A stretch of DNA of 7,889 bases, from the NCBI GenBank assembly GCA_028679935.1, contig JAJRAL010000113.1, positions 1-7,889 on the forward strand, in the 5' to 3' direction. A program made the translations under genes and the position numbers. The notes beneath the pieces are model-generated. The model worked only from the letters and a program-made list of their open reading frames with translations, made no database searches and was not told the origin of the DNA. The stretch is from Methanomassiliicoccales archaeon. Its GTDB lineage: Archaea > Thermoplasmatota > Thermoplasmata > Methanomassiliicoccales > UBA472. Below, one piece after another: positions 1-7,209 of this stretch. Numbering within the stretch: the first letter of the stretch is position 1; each line of letters opens with the position of its first letter.

Positions 1-1850
1 AGCGCGCTGGCCAAGTCGGTGCACTTGTGCTCTTCGCCATGCCCGATGATGACCCTCTCCGGTTTCGGTTCGAGGGTCGCGATGTAGTTGATGAGCTGCC
101 GGCGGTCCGAGTGACCCGAGAATCCGTCGACGGTCTCGATCCCCATCTTGAAGCTGACCGTGAGAGGCTTTCCTTTCTCCATCAGGGTGAGCTCGCTCAC
201 GCCCTTCTGGATCTTGCGGCCGAGCGTCCCCTCCGCCTGGTATCCCACGAACACGAGCGAGTTGTTCGGGTCGTCCGCCCAGGACTTCACGTACTCCATG
301 ATCGGCCCGCCGTTCATCATGCCGCTCGTTGCGAGGACGATCATCGGTTCGGGCTCGTGACTGATGCGCTCCCTCATCTCGCCCGAGTCGACCCTCTTGA
401 AGATCGTCGACAGAAACGGGTTCTGCCCCATCTGGAATATCTGGGTGCGGAGCTGCGAGTTCAGGTACTCCGGGTAGGCGGTGTGTATCGCCGTCGCCTC
501 CCAGATCATACCGTCCAGGAAGATCGGCACGGTGTCGATCTTGCCGGTCCGCATCAGCTCTTCGAGGACAAGCATGACCTCCTGCGAACGCCCGACGGCG
601 AACACTGGGACCATGACCTTTCCCTTGCGCTGTAGTGTCCTCTCTACGATGAGCTTCAGCTGGTTGGCGGCGTCCGTCCGGCTTGGCTGGATGTCGTGGT
701 ATCCTCCGTAGGTCGATTCCATGACGAGCGTCTCAAGCCGAGGGAACTTGTTGACCGTGGCGTTGAAGAGCCATGTGCGCTCGAACTTCATGTCGCCGGT
801 GAAAGCGATGTTGTAGAGCCCGTCGCCGACATGGAAGTGGCAAACCGCCGAACCGAGGATGTGGCCGGCATTCTGGAACGTCAGCCTGATGTCCGGTGCG
901 ATGTCGGTCGTCTCGCCGTACTTCAGCGGTATCGTGCGCATGACCGCCTCTCGGACGTGCGCCGACTCGTAGGGCGCCTTCTTCGCCTCGCCGAATGAGA
1001 CCTTCAGCGCGTCCAGCAGCATCAGCGACATCAGGTCGCGGGTGGGCGGCGTGCAATAGATCGGGCCGGTGTAGCCGTACTTGAACAGAACGGGCACGAG
1101 GCCGCAGTGGTCCAGGTGCGCGTGGGTGAGCACGATCGCGTCGATCGAATCGAGCGGCTGGAGCTCTGGCGCAGCGAAGTAGGGCGTGTCCCCGCCCCCT
1201 CCGCTGCTTGGCATCGCCCCGCAGTCGATAAGGATCTTGCTCTCCCTGGTGGAGAGCAGCGTGCAGCTCCTGCCGACCTCCCGGAAGCCCCCTAGGGCGG
1301 TCAGGCGTAGCCAGCTCTCGCCTTCGACCTTCTGGCGGAACAACCTCCGGCCGACCTTCTTCAGGAAGTCCTTCCGGTCGTCGTGGACGTGGCGCAGGTA
1401 ATTGCGTATCTCCGAGACCGTCTTGGATGGTATCGGGGGAGCCCTGACGACCTTCGGCGCCCAGCCGACCTCCTTCTTGATCTCGTTAAGAATCGCACCC
1501 TGCTTTCCTATGACTAGGCCTGGAGAGAGCGCCTCTATCGTCACCTCTCCGGTGTCGTGCTCGAAGTAGATATCGGTGATCTCCGCCTCGGGCGGTATGA
1601 TCTCGCGGATGCGCTTCTCCACCGACTCGGGGTCGGCGAGCATGGCGGGATCGGGCCGGATCGCGACCCTGCGCCTCAGACCCTGCGCCAGCTGCCGGAT
1701 GATATCGTTGTTGCTGGCGAAAGTCTCCAGGTCCCGGGTATAGATGACGACGATCGGGCCTTCGAAATCTATCGATGTGATATCTATCTGGGATGGCACG
1801 ATCTTGCGGACCTGCTCCCGAGCCTCTTCCAGTATTCTTTCCGCGCTCAT
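1..1850 (-). CDS. aCPSF1: KH-domain beta-CASP ribonuclease / transcription termination factor aCPSF1 (FttA), 3' end cut off by window
   Basis: An archaeal CPSF73-like metallo-beta-lactamase/beta-CASP nuclease. In this family it cleaves nascent RNA at U-rich 3' ends and drives transcription termination. I read 616 uninterrupted codons from the ATG at 1850 to the window edge. Residues 1-145 form the N-terminal KH region, with a GKQG loop near 115-118. The lactamase part has LTHAHLDHCG (zinc ligands H243, H245, D247, H248), GHILGS (H330), FTGD (D353) and MESTYGG (376-383). The beta-CASP part has PVFAVGRSQE (415-424), ATSGMMNGG (507-515), FSGHSD (H580) and IIGHGEEHKC (H604). All catalytic positions look intact. 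Family members run about 630-640 residues, so roughly 20 C-terminal residues are missing. The first possible upstream start (an ATG near 1886) hits a stop at once, which supports the start at 1850. No strong Shine-Dalgarno is visible. It follows psmB by 66 bases on the same strand. Confidence 0.96.
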   Translation of the reverse strand, partial: MSAERILEEAREQVRKIVPSQIDITSIDFEGPIVVIYTRDLETFASNNDIIRQLAQGLRRRVAIRPDPAMLADPESVEKRIREIIPPEAEITDIYFEHDTGEVTIEALSPGLVIGKQGAILNEIKKEVGWAPKVVRAPPIPSKTVSEIRNYLRHVHDDRKDFLKKVGRRLFRQKVEGESWLRLTALGGFREVGRSCTLLSTRESKILIDCGAMPSSGGGGDTPYFAAPELQPLDSIDAIVLTHAHLDHCGLVPVLFKYGYTGPIYCTPPTRDLMSLMLLDALKVSFGEAKKAPYESAHVREAVMRTIPLKYGETTDIAPDIRLTFQNAGHILGSAVCHFHVGDGLYNIAFTGDMKFERTWLFNATVNKFPRLETLVMESTYGGYHDIQPSRTDAANQLKLIVERTLQRKGKVMVPVFAVGRSQEVMLVLEELMRTGKIDTVPIFLDGMIWEATAIHTAYPEYLNSQLRTQIFQMGQNPFLSTIFKRVDSGEMRERISHEPEPMIVLATSGMMNGGPIMEYVKSWADDPNNSLVFVGYQAEGTLGRKIQKGVSELTLMEKGKPLTVSFKMGIETVDGFSGHSDRRQLINYIATLEPKPERVIIGHGEEHKCTDLASA

Positions 1851-1888
1851 GAACCGTTCACACTTCAAGGAAATTGAATTCCAACATA

Positions 1889-1912
1889 ACTATAATTGAT
1901 GAGTGATTAAAG
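1889..1912 (-). promoter_or_regulatory. possible weak promoter for aCPSF1 between psmB and aCPSF1
   Basis: The 66-base gap (1851-1916) is much richer in A and T than its flanks. Read on the minus strand it holds CTTTAAT and then CAATTATAG (TATA-like core at about 1891-1898), roughly 41-48 bases before the aCPSF1 ATG. An archaeal TATA box there would place a start site near 1865-1870 and give a leader of about 15-20 bases. aCPSF1 could therefore have its own promoter as well as read-through from psmB. This is composition and spacing evidence only. Confidence 0.35.
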
Positions 1913-1916
1913 TGTT

Positions 1917-2576
1917 TCACTTGGCCTTCGGGTAGTCGATCCCAAGCTTGACCGCCCTTTTCCGTATCTCGTCGTCGGTCAGCTCTTTGTACCCGTCATC
2001 CGTGATGCATATGATCGCCATGCCGTCCCCGCTCGCGGAGTCGCGCTTCATGGCGGCATTCAAGGCCCTGATGGCCAGGTCCACCGACTGCTCCATCGGC
2101 TGGTCTCTCTTGTAGCTGTCCTCCAGGACACCGTACGCGAAGAGCGAACCAGAACCGACCGAGACGTAATCGTCGCGGATCGAACCACCCGCGGCGTCTA
2201 TTCCATAGACATGGCCGCCCTCTCCGTCGACCCCTCCCATGATCAGACCGACATAGAAGAATCCCTGGGCCCCTCCGCCCCGGTGCAGGATGTTGGCGAG
2301 GAGCGTGGACGCCGCCTTCACGGTCATCTTCGTGCCCCTCTTGAGCCTGTAGAGTTCGACCTCTGCCTTGACGTACCTCGCGAGCAACTGGGCATCTCCG
2401 ACCAGTCCAGCGGTTGTCAGACCGATGTTCTCGTCGATCTTGAAAACCTTCTGTACTTCCTTGTGAGCGATGATGTTGCCCATCGTCGCCCTGTGCTCAG
2501 AGGCCAGCACTACGCCGTCCTTGTTGACAATGCCTATCGTGGTCGTGCCCGTCTTCAGCTGTTGGTTTTCCACCAT
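1917..2576 (-). CDS. psmB: 20S proteasome beta subunit precursor
   Basis: The catalytic beta subunit of the archaeal 20S proteasome, an N-terminal nucleophile threonine protease. It forms the two inner heptameric rings and degrades unfolded proteins delivered by PAN or Cdc48-type ATPases. The 219-residue precursor has a short propeptide of 10 residues ending LKTG. Autocleavage would expose Thr11 as mature Thr1 (TTTIGI). In mature numbering Glu17 is in SEHRATMG (residue 27), Lys33 in HKEVQK (residue 43), the Ser129 loop is in VSVGSGS (138-144), and the Asp166/Ser169 pair is in KRDSASGDG (179, 182). All catalytic positions are present and the length is normal. The ATG at 2576 is supported by a GAGGG ribosome binding site 9 bases upstream and a TATA box about 70 bases upstream. 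The alpha subunit is not in the window. Confidence 0.98.
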   Translation of the reverse strand: MVENQQLKTGTTTIGIVNKDGVVLASEHRATMGNIIAHKEVQKVFKIDENIGLTTAGLVGDAQLLARYVKAEVELYRLKRGTKMTVKAASTLLANILHRGGGAQGFFYVGLIMGGVDGEGGHVYGIDAAGGSIRDDYVSVGSGSLFAYGVLEDSYKRDQPMEQSVDLAIRALNAAMKRDSASGDGMAIICITDDGYKELTDDEIRKRAVKLGIDYPKAK

Positions 2577-2585
2577 ACTTTCACG

Positions 2586-2593
2586 CCCTCACA
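2586..2593 (-). promoter_or_regulatory. ribosome binding site of psmB
   Basis: Minus-strand TGTGAGGG contains GAGG, complementary to the archaeal anti-Shine-Dalgarno. It ends 9 bases before the psmB ATG at 2576, which supports that start. Confidence 0.6.
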
Positions 2594-2639
2594 AAACACA
2601 TCGAAAAGATGGCGAGGTCCAATATGCCCTCTGATAAAG

Positions 2640-2660
2640 CTTACAATATAAATACCTTTC
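2640..2660 (-). promoter_or_regulatory. TATA-type promoter of psmB
   Basis: Read on the minus strand, GAAAGG is followed by TATTTATATTG. This is a classic archaeal TATA box (core about 2645-2652) with a purine-rich BRE-like element just upstream. Initiation about 25 bases downstream would fall near 2622 and leave a leader of about 45 bases that carries the psmB ribosome binding site. It is the clearest AT island in the window. A second, weaker element (CTTTATCAG) lies just downstream at about 2630-2638. Confidence 0.7.
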
Positions 2661-2689
2661 TTACCCTGGAGCGGCCCTCGCCAGGCTTT

Positions 2690-3328
2690 TCAATGCCCCT
2701 CAGGCCTGCCCTTGCCGCTCGCCTTGGTCTCGAGCATGCGCACGGCGAAGGCGTGGATGAGGAGCGCCACTGAGACGCCCGCGAGCAACCCGGTCGCCAA
2801 CCTGAGGACGTTGCTGGATTCGTACGAGGTCAGAAGCTGCAGTCCGCCGTCGATCGCGATCGGGACCAGTCCTAGCAGTGGAATGAGGATCCTTGCCTTC
2901 GGCCTCGCCACGAGAACCAGTCCCATGCCAGCGGCCAGCCCCACGAATACCCCAATGTCCCTGGAGCAGAAGGGCATCTCGTTCCCGTTGAGATAGTACG
3001 AGCGCGCCGCGACCTGATGGCAGTTGCCGTCACCGAACCAGTAGATCGCCGCCGCGAAAGGGTTCATCTGGTCGATCTGGGCCTGGTTGTCGATGGTGCC
3101 GACCTTCCCCGAGAGGTCGGTGACCTGTCCAGGAGTGAGCGTGAAGGGCGCCAGGAAGACCAGGGACGTGAACGTGAGGAAGATGACAAAGATGACGACC
3201 TCTGCTTTCCGGATCGGGCGGAGCTCCTTCCACACGGCATTGGCCACGAGGAACGTAGTAGATAATCCTTGCCAAACCTTCTTCCTCGACCATCCTTCGC
3301 TTGCCTGGACCCTCACAGAAAGAATCAT
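2690..3328 (-). CDS. DUF2085 family integral membrane protein
   Basis: A small polytopic membrane protein of unknown function. Family recognition rests on the order of NCHQVAARSYYLNGNEMPFCSRDIG (motif at residues 102-126, key residues C103, H104, Q105, R109, C121), then PIAIDGGLQLL (156-166), then YESSNVLRLATGLL (169-182). All are hallmarks of DUF2085. I see four likely membrane helices at about 43-61, 124-141, 147-168 and 175-197. The conserved Cys motif lies in a loop after helix 1, with a basic C-terminal tail. Many bacterial members have CxRC where this one reads CSRD, so the last cysteine is absent. The start is uncertain. The ATG at 3328 gives a 42-residue polar N-terminus and leaves only 26 bases to the divergent gene. 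GTG codons 28 (3247) and 32 (3235) are in-frame alternatives that still keep all four helices. Confidence 0.85.
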   Translation of the reverse strand: MILSVRVQASEGWSRKKVWQGLSTTFLVANAVWKELRPIRKAEVVIFVIFLTFTSLVFLAPFTLTPGQVTDLSGKVGTIDNQAQIDQMNPFAAAIYWFGDGNCHQVAARSYYLNGNEMPFCSRDIGVFVGLAAGMGLVLVARPKARILIPLLGLVPIAIDGGLQLLTSYESSNVLRLATGLLAGVSVALLIHAFAVRMLETKASGKGRPEGH

Positions 3329-3333
3329 AAAGG
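3322..3333 (+). promoter_or_regulatory. TATA-like element for the FmdE-domain gene, possibly bidirectional
   Basis: GAATCATAAAGG is the only AT-rich run near the divergent starts. Its centre (about 3328) is 27 bases before the ATG at 3355, the spacing at which initiation would fall on or beside that ATG, giving a leaderless mRNA. The same element overlaps the first codons of the annotated DUF2085 frame. Read on the minus strand (CCTTTATGATTC) it is also TATA-like and would start transcription near 3302, inside that frame. The evidence is spacing and composition only. Confidence 0.45.
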
Positions 3334-3354
3334 GGCCATGGGTCTAGGTCGACC

Positions 3355-3792
3355 ATGGACCGACTCCCGGAGGAATTGATCCAGCTTAAGAGGTTCCACG
3401 GACACCTAGGGCCGTATGTGACCATAGGCTACAGGATGGGCCAGCTAGCACGCCAGAGGCTCGAGGGCAAGCTGATGGCGATCTCGTTCACGGGAACCAA
3501 GACGCCGCTCTCCTGCCTGGTCGACGGCATCCAGTTCTCTTCTGGCTGCACCCTCGGCAAGGGGAACATCGCGATCCATGACAACGGGGAGGCGAGGGCC
3601 CACTTCATCTCCGACACACACCTCCTGGACGTGAAGCTCGACGACGAGGTCAGGAAGAGCATCGACCAGACGATGAGCAAGGAAACCGAGGAGGCGACGG
3701 CGCTGGCGATCTACAACGCCCCGGAAGAGGAGCTCTTCGTCGTCAGAGTAATTGAGTCAGAGCTGAGCGAGAGAGCGCTGAAGTTGAAATGA
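3355..3792 (+). CDS. stand-alone FmdE-domain protein (formylmethanofuran dehydrogenase subunit E-like)
   Basis: A 145-residue protein of the FmdE family (PF02663), named after subunit E of molybdenum formylmethanofuran dehydrogenase. Most members stand alone and their role is unknown. The family signature is clear. RFHGHLGPYVTIGYRMG begins at residue 13 and matches the FHGHxCP...G.R.G motif, except that the usual Cys is Gly19. It continues with SCLVDGIQ (C54, D57) and SSGCTLGKGN (C65). The protein ends soon after the core domain. The C-terminal zinc-ribbon extension of longer relatives is absent, so this is a minimal form. No other formylmethanofuran dehydrogenase subunit is in the window, so a role in methanogenesis should not be assumed. 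The ATG at 3355 has a TATA-like element 27 bases upstream and no strong ribosome binding site, which suits leaderless translation. Its last 50 bases overlap the 3' end of the convergent platform gene. Confidence 0.9.
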   Translation: MDRLPEELIQLKRFHGHLGPYVTIGYRMGQLARQRLEGKLMAISFTGTKTPLSCLVDGIQFSSGCTLGKGNIAIHDNGEARAHFISDTHLLDVKLDDEVRKSIDQTMSKETEEATALAIYNAPEEELFVVRVIESELSERALKLK

Positions 3793-5500
3793 ACACCATC
3801 AGGGCGATCGGCGCGCGCGTGCCGAAGTCATAGAGGATGTCCTCCCATCGCTCCCTGCCCCGGAGCCTGCCGGTGAAGTACGAGATGATCGCGGCAAGCT
3901 CCAGGACGTAGATGCCCGTCACTACCACCAGGCCGTCGGTGCCGGACGTCAGCGTCCCGATTCCCTGGAGCAGCCCGAAGAGGCCGACGGTCACACCCAA
4001 GATCAAGGGCGCGAAGAAGACGCTCGAGGCCCTCATCATGTCCACCGTCCCCCGGAGCGAGTCGTCGATCTTCAAGGACGCGCTGCGCAGGTCGTCCAGG
4101 TTCGTCGCAAGACTGAAGGCGACCTTTCCCGCGGATACGGGGTCCGAATCGGCAGCGGTCGCTGTCGTCAGGAAGGCGTTCCAGTGTAGCGGGAACGATT
4201 CGCGGATCTCGTCGATCCGGATCGCCTCCTCGGTGCTCGTCCTCGAGATCCTGATGCGATGGAGCACCCGCCCGACGAAGGCCGAGAAGCCGCTTCCGGC
4301 GCGGTTCGAGGAGCATTGTTCCAGCGCCCTCTCGAACGAGGTGCCGCAGGACAGTCTGTTGGCGGTCTGGTACAATCCGGAGACGAGATCCGACTCCCAT
4401 CGACGCCTTTCAGTGAAGGCCGCGTGCTCCCTCATGGTCCTCATGGCGAACTGGATCGGCACAGGCAGCCCGCCGGCGAGGAGGATCAGGTACGGGTTGG
4501 CGTCGGCGACCAGCATGACCAGGATCACCAGCCCCCCCGACACACCGATCGCGGCGATGTCGTTCCTGCGCAGTCCAAACCCTCGGAGTCTCCCTCCGGT
4601 GGGATTCCTTGACAGCACCGCTCGGGCGTAGACCAGGGTCCCCATCGGAAGAGCTACGAGAACGATCACGGCGAGCTGGGTCAGGGGCAGCATGGAGGGC
4701 GGAGATCCGCCTGACGAGAGATCAAGCGATCCCAGAGCCTGGAGCGGCACCATCGTGAACAACAACACCGGCACCAGCACGCCCACCGCGAACAGGACCA
4801 TTGTCGGCGTCGCGAGCGAAGAGACGTAACGGTCCGTAGCTTCCCTCACCCCATCGATCACCACCCTCGATGCTCGGTCTAGCAGCCTCTGGATGCTTTC
4901 GCGGCCGGATTCGTGCGCGGTGGAGAGGAGGAGATGAAGCGCCTGCCTCACGCTGTCGTTCCTCTCGGAGAGGCCCGACGCGACCTCGATGACCGCGTCG
5001 TCCATGCCCTCGCTCTCCTTCGCCAGCACCTTCCAGGCGGAATGGCGAAGTCGATCAGCGAGCACGCCTTCGCGGGCGGAGGCCGCTCTCAGCGCGCCTT
5101 CGATCGAAGGGCGGACGTGCATGCTCATGACCATCGTCCCGACCACAGAGGGCGCCTCCTTGAGAATCGTGCCCTCCTCCGCCTCCATCGACCTCCTGCC
5201 CCTGGAGGCCGCGTAGGAACCCCCTAGGATTGGGCCCGCCAAAGTGACTGGCACGACATAGAGGAGCCCCTCGAATCCCAATAGGGCAAGGATTGCGAGG
5301 TCGAACGCCAGGCACAGCACAATCGTTCTCTTGAATGCCGCCCAGCCTCGTTGGACCATATCATAGGGCGACTCCCCGTTCCTTTCCATCCAGGCGTCCA
5401 GTTCGTCGGTCCTCTTCGGTTCGAACATCTTTCTCGCGAAGTCTGGCACGGGCGCGCTCGACTGGCCGACTGATAGGGACAATCGGCGATGCACGGTCAC
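3743..5500 (-). CDS. type IV pilus/type II secretion-like membrane platform protein (TadC/ArlJ type, two T2SSF domains)
   Basis: A polytopic protein of 585 residues that forms the inner-membrane base on which a type IV filament or secretion pseudopilus is assembled. It would work with the cytoplasmic ATPase encoded just upstream. Architecture: a polar N-terminus (1-57), helices at about 59-77 and 79-97, and a first T2SSF cytoplasmic domain (about 113-228) with a PSIEGALRAA motif. Then come helices at about 231-254, 273-293, 315-332 and 336-351, a second T2SSF domain (about 365-490) with GTSFERALE, and helices at about 493-511, 523-543 and 562-577. Two T2SSF copies in one chain of this size is the usual archaeal form. 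The GTG start at 5500 overlaps the ATPase stop in a 4-base GTGA, and GGTGG lies just upstream, so translational coupling is likely. The stop at 3743 lies inside the convergent FmdE-domain gene. Confidence 0.9.
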   Translation of the reverse strand: MTVHRRLSLSVGQSSAPVPDFARKMFEPKRTDELDAWMERNGESPYDMVQRGWAAFKRTIVLCLAFDLAILALLGFEGLLYVVPVTLAGPILGGSYAASRGRRSMEAEEGTILKEAPSVVGTMVMSMHVRPSIEGALRAASAREGVLADRLRHSAWKVLAKESEGMDDAVIEVASGLSERNDSVRQALHLLLSTAHESGRESIQRLLDRASRVVIDGVREATDRYVSSLATPTMVLFAVGVLVPVLLFTMVPLQALGSLDLSSGGSPPSMLPLTQLAVIVLVALPMGTLVYARAVLSRNPTGGRLRGFGLRRNDIAAIGVSGGLVILVMLVADANPYLILLAGGLPVPIQFAMRTMREHAAFTERRRWESDLVSGLYQTANRLSCGTSFERALEQCSSNRAGSGFSAFVGRVLHRIRISRTSTEEAIRIDEIRESFPLHWNAFLTTATAADSDPVSAGKVAFSLATNLDDLRSASLKIDDSLRGTVDMMRASSVFFAPLILGVTVGLFGLLQGIGTLTSGTDGLVVVTGIYVLELAAIISYFTGRLRGRERWEDILYDFGTRAPIALMVFISTSALSRSALTQLL

Positions 5501-7209
5501 GCCCCCACCAGTCCTCGGAATCCGTCCAGTATCTCCTTGTAAGATCTATTCTTCTCCGCGCCTTCCCAGAAGTGTGCGTTCGCCCTGCAGACCCATTCCG
5601 GGCCGAGGAACGAGGCGTCCTTCTTCGCCATCTGGACAAGCATCTCCCTGATCTCCACTCTCGTCTGGATGTTCTGCAGCGCCTCGAGGTACGTGATGTT
5701 CCAGGACTCGGCTATGCGAGCGACGACCCTCGATGGCGAGGACATCGATTCGACGACCTTCCCGGAGCGCGGATCGAATCCAGTGAGGATATTGAAGTCG
5801 CCGTCCTCCTTCTCCGGCGTCTCGGCAATCTGGAGCACCCTCCTCTCGGGCGTTTGCGACCCTCGGTGCCGGTGCAGGCCGATGCAGACAACGATGTCGG
5901 TGGCGAGGAACTCCCTCGGCGGGATCCCCATCTCGTTGACGACCCGATCACGGACCGATTCCGGAGAGTCGCCGTGGATCGTGCCAAGCACGCTCGAGCC
6001 GGCCTTCCCAGTACGCATGCCGTCATAGAGGGTGTGGGCCTCGCGCCCTCTGACCTCTCCCATGACGATCGCCGACTCGCCGAGGCGGAGCGACACTCGG
6101 AGGGCATCCTCGCTCTTCGATTCGGCATCCTCGTCCGTGGACGGCTGGACGACCAGGGACTGGACCTTGTAGCCGAGCGTCTGCATCGCCGCGACGGGCA
6201 GCTCGGGTGTGTCCTCGATGACCAGGATCCGGTGCGAGGTCGGGAACTCGAACATCGTCGCCGAAAGGAGGGCCGACTTGCCCGCTCCTCTCGGGCCGCA
6301 GAAGAGGACGGAGCTCCGGCCATCGATCAGGAACGAGACCAGGCCGGCGGCGAAGGTATCGATTGTCCCGATCGAGGCAAGCCTTGTCAGCGTCCAGGGC
6401 GTTCTCGAATGCCTCCTCAGCGCCACCGCGACGCCGTCAGCGCTCAGCGGCGGTCCGATCACCGTCGCCCTGGAGTTCAGCCCCCCGAGGTCGGCCTCGA
6501 GCACCGGGCAGGCCCTGGAGAACGGTCTTCCGCTGTAGTACCGGATCCGTGATACGAGGCCATTGACCTCCGCCTCGGACGCCATGATGTTCGTGGTCGC
6601 CCTCACCATCGAACCGCGACCTTGAAGCCCGTTCAGGGTTACGTGCACCAGGTTCTTCGAGGCGGGCGCGTCGACGTAGATGTCCTCGACGTGTTCGTCG
6701 GCCAGGAGCGTCTCGAACAGCCCGAAGCCGACCGTATTGCGAACGACGCAATCCGTGACCTGATCGAGCGTCCGTGCATGACCATCGACGGAGAGGGGAA
6801 GCGCCAGCCTCCTCTCCTTTGCCAGGCGACCCGCCTCTGCAAGGGCCATCTCCGCGACCTGCTCCCTGAGCTCCTCCTGGGAGATGTCCAGGGTCCCGAG
6901 GGGATTCGACGAGACGGCCTCGATGACGGACGTCACCAGACCGTGCAGCTCCGGGCTGAGCGAGTGCTCCCAGGGGGTCAAGAGGTAGTGGGTGCGCATC
7001 TCCCGGTCATCATGCACCACCTGGACCGTCGCATCATCGACCGCGTATTCCGCAAGAAGCGACGAGCCCCTGGGGACGAAGTCCGACAGCCAGAACCTTG
7101 AGAACGAAGGCCTGCGCCTCTCTTGCCGACGCAACAACGGCGACAGACCTCTCGGTCCTTGGGGCTCAGCGCCGACCGGTTTGGGCGCCTGACCCTTCGG
7201 AAGGATCAC
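5497..7209 (-). CDS. type II/IV secretion system ATPase (GspE/TadA/ArlI family)
   Basis: A hexameric cytoplasmic ATPase that powers assembly of an archaeal type IV filament or secretion apparatus. Positions count from the GTG at 7209. Walker A is GPRGAGKS (305-312), the Asp box VIEDTPEL (330-337), Walker B AIVMGEVRG (380-388) and the His box GTIHGDSPES (409-418). All are intact and in order. LFETLLADEHVEDI (164-177) is the conserved lead into the N-terminal domain, and RYYSGRPFS and LNSRATVIGPP precede the motor core. The first 50 residues are basic, polar and unrecognised. Start choice: the longest frame opens at a TTG at 7230, but that codon overlaps a GGAGGTG ribosome binding site (7222-7228). 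The GTG at 7209 lies 12 bases after that site and fits better. TTG codons at 7137/7134 would remove the overlap with the upstream gene. The stop overlaps the platform start by 4 bases. Confidence 0.93.
   Translation of the reverse strand: MILPKGQAPKPVGAEPQGPRGLSPLLRRQERRRPSFSRFWLSDFVPRGSSLLAEYAVDDATVQVVHDDREMRTHYLLTPWEHSLSPELHGLVTSVIEAVSSNPLGTLDISQEELREQVAEMALAEAGRLAKERRLALPLSVDGHARTLDQVTDCVVRNTVGFGLFETLLADEHVEDIYVDAPASKNLVHVTLNGLQGRGSMVRATTNIMASEAEVNGLVSRIRYYSGRPFSRACPVLEADLGGLNSRATVIGPPLSADGVAVALRRHSRTPWTLTRLASIGTIDTFAAGLVSFLIDGRSSVLFCGPRGAGKSALLSATMFEFPTSHRILVIEDTPELPVAAMQTLGYKVQSLVVQPSTDEDAESKSEDALRVSLRLGESAIVMGEVRGREAHTLYDGMRTGKAGSSVLGTIHGDSPESVRDRVVNEMGIPPREFLATDIVVCIGLHRHRGSQTPERRVLQIAETPEKEDGDFNILTGFDPRSGKVVESMSSPSRVVARIAESWNITYLEALQNIQTRVEIREMLVQMAKKDASFLGPEWVCRANAHFWEGAEKNRSYKEILDGFRGLVGA

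Noticed and set aside
27..998. Plus-strand open frames of about 76-202 codons across the aCPSF1 region
   Set aside because: They lie antisense to a fully conserved aCPSF1 frame and their translations lack any family motif.
2851..2862. Perfect 12-base palindrome CGATCGCGATCG
   Set aside because: It encodes the conserved Ile-Ala-Ile-Asp stretch of the DUF2085 motif, so codon use in high-GC DNA explains it. I saw no second copy that would suggest a regulatory site.
3030..3425. A 131-codon minus-strand frame overlapping DUF2085 and the FmdE-domain gene
   Set aside because: It is out of frame with DUF2085 and antisense to the conserved HGH motif region of the FmdE gene, with no domain of its own.
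3811..3822. GCGCGCGCG-like alternating tract
   Set aside because: It lies in coding sequence of the platform gene and is too short and too expected at this GC content to call a structural element.
3912..4631. A 239-codon plus-strand frame opposite the platform gene
   Set aside because: It is antisense to transmembrane and T2SSF coding sequence. There is no ribosome binding site pattern or recognisable domain, and it is best explained by GC-biased codon use.
5335..6552. A 405-codon open frame on the plus strand opposite the ATPase and platform genes
   Set aside because: It is an antisense shadow of two well-supported genes in high-GC DNA. Its translation is Arg/Asp/His-rich low-complexity sequence with no recognisable domain.
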